DNA of 64,000 nucleotides, from assembly GCA_039516895.1 (NCBI GenBank), contig CP154437.1:124001-188000 (forward strand), written 5' to 3'. The position numbers were made by a program, and so were the translations under genes. Below, in pieces: positions 36,441-45,970 of the stretch. The notes beneath the pieces are model-generated. The model had not been told where the DNA came from and did no database searches. It was given only the letters and a program-made list of their open reading frames with translations. How positions within the stretch are numbered: the stretch's first letter is position 1; each line of letters starts with the position of its first letter. Source of the DNA: Campylobacter coli. Its GTDB lineage: Bacteria; Campylobacterota; Campylobacteria; Campylobacterales; Campylobacteraceae.

Positions 36441-37037
36441 CTAATATCCTTTTTTGAAAAATTCTAAAGGAAATTTGCATTTTTTACACTTAAATTTTGC
36501 ACCTTCATTTTGTATTTTTTTGTGAATTCCTGAAGGCACATCATGAATTTGTCCTATGCACTCACAAGCATAAAAATAAATTACAGCCTCTTCTTCATCA
36601 TCTTTAATCTCTTCAAAAGTGATATCGGCTCCATTTTCAGAACTTAAAGACCCTATTCTCCATTGTTCTACTCTCATATCTTCATAAAGTATGTGTTCTA
36701 AAAGCCATTTTTTTACCATAATATAAAGTTTTTCTTTTAGGTCATTGGTGGTTTTTATATTTTGAATAATTTTTATCATGGATTGGATGATTTCTTTGTG
36801 GATTTGGCGATGCCTTTCAAAGTCTGGATAACGAATGAATTGCATATATTTTTCTTCATCATCAAAATGGTATTTCATATAGTTGAAAAAATCTGTAAGT
36901 AAGGCTTTAATTTCATCTCTATGAACGGGCTTATCAAATATATGTTCAACCTTGGCTGCAAGTTCAAAAAGCTTTTTGTGTTGATTGTCTATTTTGCCAT
37001 TATGAACGCTATAGATTTTATCCCATTTTGGAAGCAA
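36441..37037 (-). CDS. Hemerythrin-family protein with C-terminal cysteine pairs (1)
   Basis: The 198-residue protein has a hemerythrin domain (about 1-130) with all likely iron ligands: H in KIDNQHKKLFEL, H and E in YHFDDEEKYM, H in ERHRQIHKE, and H and D in LLEHILYED. A C-terminal extension (about 150-198) holds CEC and CKKC, a possible metal-binding ribbon. The domain binds O2 at a di-iron centre, and related C. jejuni proteins (HerA, HerB) protect Fe-S enzymes from oxygen. It follows its paralogue by three bases. Confidence 0.88.
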   Translation of the reverse strand: MLPKWDKIYSVHNGKIDNQHKKLFELAAKVEHIFDKPVHRDEIKALLTDFFNYMKYHFDDEEKYMQFIRYPDFERHRQIHKEIIQSMIKIIQNIKTTNDLKEKLYIMVKKWLLEHILYEDMRVEQWRIGSLSSENGADITFEEIKDDEEEAVIYFYACECIGQIHDVPSGIHKKIQNEGAKFKCKKCKFPLEFFKKGY

Positions 37038-37040
37038 GCT

Positions 37041-37676
37041 TTATCCTTTATAAGTTTTTTCTTGGCTTCTAATAAAAAATAAAAGCTCTTGACATTTTTT
37101 ACATCTCATAATCTTGCCTTCATTAGCAATACTTTCATGCTCTTTAAAACTTAACCTATGATCTATCTTGCAAGGACAAGAATAGATAAATTCAAAATTT
37201 TCCTCCTGTGTTAGAATTTGTTTTGGTGGCAAATCATTTAACTCAAGTGTTTTATTTTCATCTTTTTTTAAATTCTCATTTACCCAAGCAATAATCATAA
37301 CATCATGGCTTAAAATATGCCTAGAGAGCCAATTGGACATGATAGAGTATAGTTTTTCTTTTAAATCATTTGTGGATTTTATATTTTGTATCAATTGAGA
37401 CATTTCATGCACGATATTTTTATGCATTTGCTTATGCTCATAAAGGCGTGGATATCGAATTTCTTGCATAAATTCTTCCTCATCATGAAAATGCTCTTTC
37501 ATGTAGGTAAAAAGTTCGGTTAAAATTTCTTTTAATTCATCGCGTTTAACAAATTTAAAAACCGCATTTTCAACTTGTGCCGCAAGTTCAAAGAGTCTTT
37601 GGTGCTGGGTATCGATTTTTTGATGGTTGATATTATAGCGCTCATCCCAAAGGGGAATTAGCTTGTGATGATCCAT
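37041..37676 (-). CDS. Hemerythrin-family protein with C-terminal cysteine pairs (2)
   Basis: This 211-residue paralogue of the following gene shares its layout: QH in KIDTQHQRLFEL, HFHDEEEFM, HKQMHKN, and LSRHILSHD for the di-iron site, then CPC and CKKC in the tail (about 170-200). Sequence identity between the two is clear through the hemerythrin domain, indicating local duplication. It is the first gene of the pair and has its own extended -10 promoter. Likely an oxygen sensor or store, or a protector of oxygen-labile enzymes. Confidence 0.88.
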   Translation of the reverse strand: MDHHKLIPLWDERYNINHQKIDTQHQRLFELAAQVENAVFKFVKRDELKEILTELFTYMKEHFHDEEEFMQEIRYPRLYEHKQMHKNIVHEMSQLIQNIKSTNDLKEKLYSIMSNWLSRHILSHDVMIIAWVNENLKKDENKTLELNDLPPKQILTQEENFEFIYSCPCKIDHRLSFKEHESIANEGKIMRCKKCQELLFFIRSQEKTYKG

Positions 37677-37718
37677 TGATTTAGCCCTTTAAATGCGTTT
37701 AAAAATACTGATTTAAAT

Positions 37719-37727
37719 AATTATAAC
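37719..37727 (-). promoter_or_regulatory. Extended -10 promoter for the hemerythrin pair
   Basis: On the minus strand TGTTATAAT is a perfect extended -10 element; the transcript would start near 37711 with a leader of about 35 bases. The rest of the 324-base gap up to mutY is very AT-rich, with T-runs and no gene that I can see. Confidence 0.6.
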
Positions 37728-37985
37728 AAAGAATATAATTTTGAAAATTAAAAATGTATTTTAAATATTTTATTCTAAATTAAAGCTTTTAAAATAACGA
37801 TATTGTCTTGCTTTTTTATTTTTTATTTGAATTTATATTTAAGTTATATTTATTTTTATATTTTTATTATTTATAGCTTTGTATTGTATGTAAAATGGGA
37901 TTTTTTATATAAATTTATAAAATGATTTTTGATTTTAATTATTAAAATATCACTATAATACATTGTAAATTTTTATGCAATTTTT

Positions 37986-37993
37986 GTTATACT
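37986..37993 (+). promoter_or_regulatory. Extended -10 promoter abutting mutY
   Basis: TTTTTG followed by TTATACT places TATACT at 37988-37993, only seven bases before the mutY ATG. No ribosome-binding site is seen, so the transcript may begin at or next to the A of the start codon. Confidence 0.5.
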
Positions 37994-38000
37994 CTAACTC

Positions 38001-39020
38001 ATGCAAAAACAAATGATTCAAGACTTACAAGTTAAACTACTTCTTTGGTATGATAAAAATGGACGCAAAAATTTGCCATGGCGTAATTTGCAAAGCAAAG
38101 ATTGTGATGAAAGATTAAAAGATATTGATAGAGCTTATGGGGTTTATATCAGTGAAATTATGCTCCAGCAAACTCAAGTAAAATCAGTTTTAGAGAGGTT
38201 TTATTTTCCTTTTTTACAAAAATTTCCTACCTTGCAAAGTTTGGCTAAGGCAAATGAAGACGAACTTTTAAAAGCTTGGCAGGGGCTTGGGTATTATACT
38301 CGTGCTAGAAATTTAAAAAAGTCAGCCTTAGAATGTGTAGATAAATTTGAAGGTAAATTGCCTAAAAAACTTGATGAATTAAAAAAATTAAGTGGCATAG
38401 GAGCTTATACTGCAGGTGCCATTGCTTGTTTTGCTTACGATCAAAAAGTTTCTTTTGTTGATGGCAATATACGCCGCGTGCTTTCACGCCTTTTTGCCTT
38501 GGAAAATCCAAAAATGAGCGAGCTTGAAAGAAAGGCTAAGGAGCTTTTGAATTTGGAAGATGCTTTTAATCATAACCAAGCCTTACTTGATATAGGTGCT
38601 TTGATATGTGTGAGCAAAAATGCAAAATGTGGAATTTGTCCCTTGTATGATTTTTGCCAAGGTAAATTTAACACAGAGCTTTATCCTAAGGCTAAAAAAA
38701 TATCTTACGAGAATGCAAGCTTAAATCTTTTTGTATTTGAATGGGGCAAAAAATTTGCCATACAAAAAAGTCAAGATAAACTTTATAAGGGTATGTATAA
38801 TTTTCCTTTTTTTAAGGAAGAGGAGGGTGAAATTTCTAAAAATATGAAATTTTTGGGAGAATTTAAACATAATTATACAAAGTATAAATTAAACATTAAA
38901 GTTTATCATCAAATTTTAAAAGAGGAAAATAAAAATTATCAATTTAAAAGCTTAAAAGAATTAGAAAGTACCGCACTTTCGATACTTTCTTTAAAGGCTT
39001 TAAGGCTAATTAAGCTCTGA
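38001..39020 (+). CDS. mutY: A/G-specific adenine glycosylase
   Basis: This 339-residue repair enzyme removes adenine mispaired with 8-oxoguanine. Catalytic residues E52 (SEIMLQQTQ) and D154 (VDGNIRR) are present, as is the helix-hairpin-helix LSGIGAYTAGA. The [4Fe-4S] cluster cysteines C203, C210, C213 and C219 keep the C-X6-C-X2-C-X5-C spacing. A shortened C-terminal MutT-like domain (about 235-339) recognises 8-oxoG. It overlaps the convergent kgtP by 15 bases. Confidence 0.95.
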   Translation: MQKQMIQDLQVKLLLWYDKNGRKNLPWRNLQSKDCDERLKDIDRAYGVYISEIMLQQTQVKSVLERFYFPFLQKFPTLQSLAKANEDELLKAWQGLGYYTRARNLKKSALECVDKFEGKLPKKLDELKKLSGIGAYTAGAIACFAYDQKVSFVDGNIRRVLSRLFALENPKMSELERKAKELLNLEDAFNHNQALLDIGALICVSKNAKCGICPLYDFCQGKFNTELYPKAKKISYENASLNLFVFEWGKKFAIQKSQDKLYKGMYNFPFFKEEEGEISKNMKFLGEFKHNYTKYKLNIKVYHQILKEENKNYQFKSLKELESTALSILSLKALRLIKL

Positions 39021-40268
39021 TTTTTTAGGTAGGCACAAAGTTGCTATAAACATAAGTAGAGTAAGCACAGCAATATAGACAAAAAAGCCATTTTCCATTC
39101 CTGCATTTTTAAATTGTAAGGCCACCCAGGGTGCAGATCCTCCAAAGATAGCATTAGATATCGCATAACCCAAGCCCGTGCCTAAGGCTCTTACATGTTC
39201 AGGAAAAAGTTTGGCTTTAAAAATTCCAGCCACTGAAGTGTAAAAACTTAGAATAATAAATAAAAGTACTACTAAGATAAATACCAAAGAAGAATTGCTT
39301 TGAGCATTGCTTGATATAAGATTGAAAATAGGATAAATTCCTACAAAGGCTAAAATACAAAAGATGATCAAGGATCGCTTATGTCCTATCTTATCGCCGA
39401 TATATCCAAAAAGCGGTTGTATAATCATAAGTATAAATAAAGCACCTAAAAAAAGATTATTAACCAGTGTTTTATCCATACCTGAATTTTCCATAAAAGT
39501 TTTGGTATAGGTAGTGATAGTATAAAATGCCAAAGATCCACCTGCAGTGATACCAAGCACCATTAAAAATTGTTTCCAAGAGCTTGTAAATAAAGCTTTA
39601 AGCGTCCCTCTATCATCATGTTTGTGAATTTGTGTCGCGCTTTCATTCATCACTTTACGCACAAGAAGAGAGCCAAGAGCTAAAATTCCACCCACAACAA
39701 AAAGTATTCTCCATGCATAATCTTTCATTTCATCAATACTAAAAAAGAAAAGCATTATACTGATACTAGCTACTGCTAAAAGCTGTCCGCCTATGAGGGT
39801 TACGTATTGGAAAGAAGAGTAAAAACCCCGCTTGCCTTCGGTGGCAAGTTCGGAAAGATAGGTCGCTGCTATGCCGTATTCTCCGCCTACACTTAGTCCT
39901 TGTATAAGTCTTGCAAGTAAAAGCAAGATAATAGCAAAATCCCCCACCACATCTTTACTAGGTAAAGCTGCTATCATAAAAGAGCCCAAAGCCATTAAAA
40001 CCACAGATACAACCATGGATTTTTTACGACCCACCTTATCAGCTAAAGAACCAAAAAGCCAAGATCCTATAGGACGCATGAAAAATCCTGCAGCAAAGAC
40101 TCCAAAAGCATTGATTTGTTGCACGATAGGATTATCAGAAGTTGAAAAAGTATGAGCAAAATAAGTTGCTGTAAAGGCATAAATATAAAAATCGAACCAT
40201 TCTACTAAATTTCCGCTGCTTGCAGCTACAATGGAACGAATTTTTTTCGCTCGAGTAAGTTCTTGCAT
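39006..40268 (-). CDS. kgtP: MFS transporter, alpha-ketoglutarate permease
   Basis: The 420-residue protein has twelve predicted helices and the metabolite/H+ symporter signatures of the KgtP/ProP branch: NLVEWFDFYIYAF near the start, GSLADKVGRKKSM in loop 2-3, and RLIQGLSVGGEYG. Its likely substrate is 2-oxoglutarate or a similar dicarboxylate, used by C. jejuni as a carbon source. It is convergent with mutY, the genes overlapping at their stops. Confidence 0.88.
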   Translation of the reverse strand: MQELTRAKKIRSIVAASSGNLVEWFDFYIYAFTATYFAHTFSTSDNPIVQQINAFGVFAAGFFMRPIGSWLFGSLADKVGRKKSMVVSVVLMALGSFMIAALPSKDVVGDFAIILLLLARLIQGLSVGGEYGIAATYLSELATEGKRGFYSSFQYVTLIGGQLLAVASISIMLFFFSIDEMKDYAWRILFVVGGILALGSLLVRKVMNESATQIHKHDDRGTLKALFTSSWKQFLMVLGITAGGSLAFYTITTYTKTFMENSGMDKTLVNNLFLGALFILMIIQPLFGYIGDKIGHKRSLIIFCILAFVGIYPIFNLISSNAQSNSSLVFILVVLLFIILSFYTSVAGIFKAKLFPEHVRALGTGLGYAISNAIFGGSAPWVALQFKNAGMENGFFVYIAVLTLLMFIATLCLPKKSELN

Positions 40269-40434
40269 AAAATTTCCTTCATTTTAAAGTTTTAATTTTT
40301 TCAAGTATAATGTGGATTTTATTTAAAAGTTTTGAAAGTATATAAAATAATTAAAAAATATATAAAAATATGTATAAAATGTTACTTATTTTAATCTATT
40401 TTTTAAATATTGCTAAAAAAATACTCTTGGATAT

Positions 40435-41295
40435 ATGATGAAATTTAAAAAATTATACATAGAATTAAGCGATATTTGTGGTTTAAAATGTGATTTTTGT
40501 CCTTCAAAAAAAGCCTTGCGTGGAGTGATGAGTGTAGAAAATTTTTCTAAACTCGCAAAGCAAATTTGGGATAAAAGCGAAATTTTTACTTTTCATCTTT
40601 TGGGCGATCCTTTGCTTTTAAATAATTTAGAAGAATATTTGCAAATTGCTAAAAATCATCAAATGAAATTAGAAATTACTACAAGTGGCTTTTATTTTAG
40701 TCCTAAAAATTCTAAATTATTATTAAAATATGACAATATCCATCAAATCAATATCTCTTTAATGGCTTTTTTAAGCCAAAATAAGCTTTCTTTGGAACAA
40801 TATTTTAAGCCTATTTTAGAGTTTTGCAAAGAGCATTTAGAGTATAAAAAACCAAGCTTTATCAATCTTAGACTTTGGAATTTAGATACTGATTTTAAAG
40901 CCCCTAGCGAAAATTTGCCCATTTATGAATTTTTAAGTAAAGAATTTGGAGTTCAAATTCTTACACATTTGGCTAAAAATCGTCTTCAAAGGCATATTTT
41001 ACTTCATCAAAACAAGCTTTTTAAATGGCCAAGTTTAAAAGATAAACCCCTTTATACTCAAGGAAAATGCCATGCTTTAAAAGAGCAAATAGGCATTTTA
41101 AGTGACGGCACGCTCGTGCCTTGTTGTTTGGATACTCAGGGTGATATATCTTTGGGTAATGTTTTTAATGCTGAATTTAAGAGCCTTCTTGATTCTAAAC
41201 GCATTCAAGAAATCAAAAAGGCCTTTGAAGAAAATAAGCGTATAGAAAAGCTTTGTCAAAGCTGTGAATTTTTTAAAACAAGATTGAGTGATTAA
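40435..41295 (+). CDS. Radical SAM protein with SPASM-like C-terminus (Cj1618-like)
   Basis: The 286-residue protein (starts at 40435 or 40438) has the radical SAM cluster C15-X3-C19-X2-C22 in SDICGLKCDFCPSKK. A C-terminal auxiliary cluster region includes GKCHALKEQ, VPCCLDTQG and CQSCEFF. The SPASM arrangement suggests a peptide-modifying or maturation enzyme, but no partner peptide gene is visible nearby. It overlaps the convergent chuD stop by four bases. Confidence 0.82.
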   Translation: MMKFKKLYIELSDICGLKCDFCPSKKALRGVMSVENFSKLAKQIWDKSEIFTFHLLGDPLLLNNLEEYLQIAKNHQMKLEITTSGFYFSPKNSKLLLKYDNIHQINISLMAFLSQNKLSLEQYFKPILEFCKEHLEYKKPSFINLRLWNLDTDFKAPSENLPIYEFLSKEFGVQILTHLAKNRLQRHILLHQNKLFKWPSLKDKPLYTQGKCHALKEQIGILSDGTLVPCCLDTQGDISLGNVFNAEFKSLLDSKRIQEIKKAFEENKRIEKLCQSCEFFKTRLSD

Positions 41296-42098
41296 AAATT
41301 TTGATTTTCTAATCTTGTTTTAAATTCTTTAATTCTATCTATGATTTTTGGGCTTAAGCGTAACAATACATGAGTGTTTTTATTGTGATAAATTTGTCCC
41401 ATTTGGGCTGCTTTTGTATTTTTTAACAAAGCATTAGCATTTAAAATGTTGCCATCTGCATTAATGCCTAAGATCAATAAATCAGGATTTTGTTTTAGAA
41501 TGTATTCTGCTGATATTATAGGGCGTGCTATTTCGCTTTGAGGGCTTAGGTTTTTAATGCCTATGAGTCTTAATATATCTGCTATTAAAGAATTATCATT
41601 AAAGGCCATGAGTGGGTTGCTAGAATAAAGGTAAATTCCACTTTTATTTAAGGGATTTTTTTGCAATTCTTGCAATCCTTGTTCAAATTCTTCTAAAAGT
41701 TTCTTGCCTTGCTCTTCTTTGTTTGTGAGTTCTGCTAGAATTTGTATATTGTTTTTGATTTCATCAAGGCGTTGGGCTTTTAAATTGATACTTTTGATTC
41801 CAAAGTTTTTAAGCCCTTCTTCTAAATTTAAAGAATACGAGCTTAATATCACTAAGCTTGGCTTTAGGGCAACTATTTTTTCAAGAGAAGGGTGTGAAAA
41901 AGTTCCTACGCTAGTTATTTTTGAAGTTTTTTCTTCAGGGTAGATATTTGAGTGTTGCAAATTTGCAATACCTACGATTTGATCTTGTGCATTTAGCATA
42001 AAAAGTGTTTCTATGCTTGCAGGATCAAGCACTACAATGCGTTCTTTGGCATTGAGTAGGGTTAAAAATAAACTCATAATGATTAAAATTTTTTTCAT
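41292..42098 (-). CDS. chuD: Haem ABC transporter, periplasmic binding protein
   Basis: This 268-residue secreted protein (signal peptide about 1-16, ending near LLNAKE) is a class III periplasmic binding protein, with the typical SIETLFMLNAQDQIVGI and KPSLVILSSY segments and a C-terminal lobe with NPDLLILG. It carries haem to ChuBC. Its start overlaps chuC by four bases. Confidence 0.9.
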   Translation of the reverse strand: MKKILIIMSLFLTLLNAKERIVVLDPASIETLFMLNAQDQIVGIANLQHSNIYPEEKTSKITSVGTFSHPSLEKIVALKPSLVILSSYSLNLEEGLKNFGIKSINLKAQRLDEIKNNIQILAELTNKEEQGKKLLEEFEQGLQELQKNPLNKSGIYLYSSNPLMAFNDNSLIADILRLIGIKNLSPQSEIARPIISAEYILKQNPDLLILGINADGNILNANALLKNTKAAQMGQIYHNKNTHVLLRLSPKIIDRIKEFKTRLENQNF

Positions 42099-42874
42099 AT
42101 TTTTTCCTTTAAGGCTAAGATATAAGGTTTTGAGTCTTTATAGACAATCTCGCAATTTAAATTGTAAATTTCTTTTAGAATTTCTTTGGTAAAAAGCTCT
42201 TTTGTGCTTCCAAAATACTTTATTTCTCCTTCTTTTAAAAACAATACCTTATCGCAAAACATAGAGGCTAAATTTAAATCATGCAAAATCGCTACAACTG
42301 CGATATTGTTTTGTTTTATCAATCTTTCGCAAAGGCTTAAAAGCTCGATAGCATGGTTTAAATCAAGTGCTGAAGTGGGTTCATCTAAAAAAAGAATTTT
42401 GGGTTTTTTAAGCAAGGCTCTTGCTAAAAGCACTCTTTGAAATTCTCCACCACTTAAAGAAAGTATATTTCTTTCTAAAAAGTTTTCCAATTTTAAAGTT
42501 TTTGCAAAATTTTCAACTTCTAAAATATCTTCTTTAGAATAATCACAAAAAGCATGTTTTAAATTTGTAAATTTGCTCATCAAAAGCACATCGATAACTT
42601 TTAAGGGTGTGTTTAAACCTGAATTTTGAGGTACAAAACCGCAAAGTTGTGCAAATTCTTTAAGGGAAAAGTTTTTTATATCGGTATTAAAAAGCGATAT
42701 TTCGCCCTTGCTTATATTTAAATTCTTAAGTATAAGCTTTAAAAGCGTGCTTTTACCTGAACCATTGGGCCCTAAAATACCTATAAAAGCTTTATTTTGA
42801 AGCTCTAAATTGATATTTTTTAACAATTCTTTTTTATGATAGCTAAAACTTAAATTTTGTATCTTTAATATCAT
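42095..42874 (-). CDS. chuC: Haem ABC transporter ATPase
   Basis: The 259-residue ATPase has Walker A GPNGSGKST (about 34-42), signature LSGGEFQR (about 135-142), Walker B ILFLDEPTSALD (about 155-166) and the switch histidine in AILHDLNLA. It powers haem uptake through ChuB. It overlaps the neighbouring genes by four bases on both sides. Confidence 0.93.
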   Translation of the reverse strand: MILKIQNLSFSYHKKELLKNINLELQNKAFIGILGPNGSGKSTLLKLILKNLNISKGEISLFNTDIKNFSLKEFAQLCGFVPQNSGLNTPLKVIDVLLMSKFTNLKHAFCDYSKEDILEVENFAKTLKLENFLERNILSLSGGEFQRVLLARALLKKPKILFLDEPTSALDLNHAIELLSLCERLIKQNNIAVVAILHDLNLASMFCDKVLFLKEGEIKYFGSTKELFTKEILKEIYNLNCEIVYKDSKPYILALKEKI

Positions 42875-43872
42875 AAAAATCTCCTAGCACTTAAAGCTAA
42901 GTATAAAAATACAGGAGCTCCAAAGAATGCGGTTAAAACTCCTATGGGAATTTGCACAGGGGCTATTAGAGTTCTTGCTAGAGTATCGCAAATGAGTAAA
43001 AAAAGCCCTCCAAAAGCGGTACAAAAAGGAATAACCAAAGCATTGTCATAATTTCTAAGCAAGAGTCTTACGGTATGTGGTATTATAAGTCCTACAAAGG
43101 CTATGAGTCCTGTAAAAGCTACTGCAAAAGAAACCGCTAAAGAAGAAACTATTAAAAGATTGATTTTTAATTTTTGGGCATCAACTCCTAAATTTCTTGC
43201 CTCATCATCTCCACTTAAAATAATATTTAATTCATTTTTATGTGCGTAAAAATACAAAAGACAAAAAATCAAAGGCAAAATCAAAATTCCTATACGAAAC
43301 CAAGAAGCTGAACCTATATTTCCCATAAGCCAAGCGACTATTTTGAAAGAATCTTCCCCTATAAGATAGGTAAAAAATGAGGTAAAAGCTCCTAGAAAAG
43401 ATGAAGCTGCGATGCCTATGATGAGTAAAGTAGCTATGGAAGCTTTTGAAGATACTTTAAAGATCGCTAATGAAAAAATAGCAGAACAAACAAAGCCTAA
43501 AATTCCATAATAATAATCAGGCAGTTTTAACAAATACGCTAAAACAGATCCAAAGGTTGCCGCTGAAGCTATGCCTATAATATAAGGATCTGCTATGGGG
43601 TTTGAAAATACATTTTGCGTTACTGCTCCACTGCTGGCTAAAAGCATACCGATTAAAATAGCCATTATAATACGAGGCAAACGCCCATCTATGATGATTT
43701 GACGCAAAATTTCATTTTCGCCAAAAGCATAGGAGAGAAGTTCTTTAGGGCTTAAATTTTCATCTCCTAAACAAAGTGCGATGATACAGGTGATTATATA
43801 GGCTAAAAAAAGCCCTATAATCACTAAATTTTTAGAACGCATATTTAAATTCAACATAGTAATTTCTGCCAT
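42871..43872 (-). CDS. chuB: Haem ABC transporter permease
   Basis: This FecCD-family permease has about nine helices, with PRIIMAILIGMLLASSGAVTQ and GLIIPHTVRLLL as family segments. The longest frame (333 residues) starts inside chuA, 41 bases upstream of its stop. Internal ATGs at 43857 and 43842 are alternatives. None has a clear ribosome-binding site, suggesting re-initiation from chuA. Confidence 0.9.
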   Translation of the reverse strand: MAEITMLNLNMRSKNLVIIGLFLAYIITCIIALCLGDENLSPKELLSYAFGENEILRQIIIDGRLPRIIMAILIGMLLASSGAVTQNVFSNPIADPYIIGIASAATFGSVLAYLLKLPDYYYGILGFVCSAIFSLAIFKVSSKASIATLLIIGIAASSFLGAFTSFFTYLIGEDSFKIVAWLMGNIGSASWFRIGILILPLIFCLLYFYAHKNELNIILSGDDEARNLGVDAQKLKINLLIVSSLAVSFAVAFTGLIAFVGLIIPHTVRLLLRNYDNALVIPFCTAFGGLFLLICDTLARTLIAPVQIPIGVLTAFFGAPVFLYLALSARRFL

Positions 43873-45943
43873 TTCCAGCTAGATACTCATCATTTATACT
43901 ATCTTGATAAGTGTAATATTGCTTGTCAAAAAGATTGCGAATGCCTGCTAAAATTTGTAAATTTCTATAATTATAATTTACACCAATATCCGTTAAAAAA
44001 TAATCCTTAATCCAAGAATTTCTAGACATCTTTCCTGTATTTTCATCAACAACTCCGCCATCTTTTGCTCTTGAAAAATAGCTTAGATCTATATAGCTTG
44101 AGAAATTTTTATTCCAAGCGTATTCTACTCCGGCTGTGGCTTTTATCTTTGAAACATAAGGAATTCTAAGTCCATCATTGACACCTTTAGAAATTTTAGC
44201 ATCAAGATAGCTTAGGCTTTCTTTTATAATCAAGCTATCATTAAACAAATATTGATGAAGGTTTAGTTCCGCTCCTAAACGACGCGTTTGGTCGATATTG
44301 TAGTATTTCCAAAATGCCCCTCCTGTAGCATGTGGATTTCCAAGATAAGAAATTTCATCCTTGCTTAGAGTGTAAAAGAAAGTCAAATTAAAACCATAAA
44401 AATCCCACCAAAAATCATTAATCCCAAGTTCAAAGGTATCAAAAATTTCAGGATCTAAATTGGCAGTGTAATATTTTTGAGTTACTTGATCTTTATTGAC
44501 AAGTTGTGCAGGAGTTGGAGAGATGAAACCTCTTTCGTATTTAGCATATATATTTCCAGTATCAGAATATTTGAAATTTGGAGTGATTTCAAGAGCAAAA
44601 TTATTGCTTGTATCATCAGTGTCAAAAAGCTCTGGATTGCTTGGTAGTGGTCTACCACCCATTATCATTTTACTTGTGTAATTTCTATGGGTATCATAAA
44701 GACTGTATTCGTATCTTGCCCCACCTGAAATACTAAAAATATCATTAAATTGATGAGAGTCTAGAGCAAAAATAGAATGGCTTTGCTTATCCATATCCAT
44801 TAGGGTTGTCATGGTATGACTCATTTGAAATGCTGGAGTGTTTACATTATAATGAACTATGCTTGTTCTTTTGGCATCATGATTTGCAAACTCATAGCCA
44901 AAGATAAAATAAGAATCATCTTTATAATTGATTTTATTTTTTAAATTGATACCTGTAAGTGTATCTTCAAAACCACTACCAGTTTGATAAGCTATGGTGC
45001 CCATCATTGGAATTTCATCTTTTAGATATCTTATTTTTTGATTTTGCCAAAATGCTCCGAGTTGAATTTCATATAAATCACTAAAATAGTGATGATAATC
45101 TAAAGCGATTTCAGGTCTATTGATTTGAGTGATATTATCACTATTTCCTTTTTGGGTTGGGTCGCTTTGAACTTGTGCTTTTGTGAGATATCCACTGCTT
45201 GTATTTTTGCTTTCAAAATAATTATAATTTAGGGTTAAATCGCTATTATCACTAGTGTTTAGATAGGCTTTTGTATTGGCAAAATAGCCTTTTTGATTGT
45301 AGCCTTCTTGATAGCCATCGCGGTTAAAGCCTTGTATATCAAAACCAAATGTTAGATAATCATTGATTTTTTTAGCCCCATAAACCCCTAAATTTCCTCC
45401 TAAATTTCCATGATCGTAACTACTGCCTTTAAGATTTAGAGCAAAAGCATCGGATTTTTCTTTTTTTGTGATGATATTAATCACACCGCCTCTAGTTCCA
45501 TTTCCATAAAGTACAGAGCCTCCCCCTGGTATGATTTCTATGCGTTCTATATTGTTTAGATTGATACTTTCTAAAGGGGTTACACCATGAGAATTATCAA
45601 GCACATTGATAGCATTTCCATTTACCATAACTTTCACAGCTATATTGGATTTGCTTCCTTGTCCACGCATATCGATATTGCGTCCTAGTCCAAAATTTAC
45701 AAAACTAATGCCTGAAATTCTTTCTAGAGCTTGTTCTAAGGTATTAAATCCTCTTTTTTCTAAGTCTTTGCCATCAATAACAATCACATTGCGTAAGTTA
45801 TTATCCGCATCTTGTTCAAATCCTGTTGCACTTACAACAACTTTTTGCATTTGAATATTATCATTTAATTCTTGTGCATTGATACTAGTATTTAATAAAA
45901 ATACTAGCAAAGATAGCTTCAAAACTCTCTTGCTCGGATTCAA
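43832..45943 (-). CDS. chuA: TonB-dependent haem receptor
   Basis: The 703-residue outer-membrane receptor begins at a TTG codon (45943), seven bases after AAGGAG; no ATG exists before residue 32, so the TTG is needed for the signal peptide (about 1-23, ending SINAQE). A plug domain (about 40-150) with GGGSVLYGNGTRGGVINI precedes a 22-strand-type barrel ending in the typical VEFKYAF, with terminal phenylalanine. It imports haem with TonB/ExbBD. Fur-box-like DNA overlaps its promoter. Confidence 0.92.
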   Translation of the reverse strand: MNPSKRVLKLSLLVFLLNTSINAQELNDNIQMQKVVVSATGFEQDADNNLRNVIVIDGKDLEKRGFNTLEQALERISGISFVNFGLGRNIDMRGQGSKSNIAVKVMVNGNAINVLDNSHGVTPLESINLNNIERIEIIPGGGSVLYGNGTRGGVINIITKKEKSDAFALNLKGSSYDHGNLGGNLGVYGAKKINDYLTFGFDIQGFNRDGYQEGYNQKGYFANTKAYLNTSDNSDLTLNYNYFESKNTSSGYLTKAQVQSDPTQKGNSDNITQINRPEIALDYHHYFSDLYEIQLGAFWQNQKIRYLKDEIPMMGTIAYQTGSGFEDTLTGINLKNKINYKDDSYFIFGYEFANHDAKRTSIVHYNVNTPAFQMSHTMTTLMDMDKQSHSIFALDSHQFNDIFSISGGARYEYSLYDTHRNYTSKMIMGGRPLPSNPELFDTDDTSNNFALEITPNFKYSDTGNIYAKYERGFISPTPAQLVNKDQVTQKYYTANLDPEIFDTFELGINDFWWDFYGFNLTFFYTLSKDEISYLGNPHATGGAFWKYYNIDQTRRLGAELNLHQYLFNDSLIIKESLSYLDAKISKGVNDGLRIPYVSKIKATAGVEYAWNKNFSSYIDLSYFSRAKDGGVVDENTGKMSRNSWIKDYFLTDIGVNYNYRNLQILAGIRNLFDKQYYTYQDSINDEYLAGNGRNYYVEFKYAF

Positions 45944-45970
45944 ATTTTCACTCCTTATTAAATAAAATAA

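Noticed and set aside
37728-37985. Possible hidden gene or array in the AT-rich gap before mutY
   Set aside because: Only short A/T runs are seen, with no open frame, regular repeat or stable hairpin.
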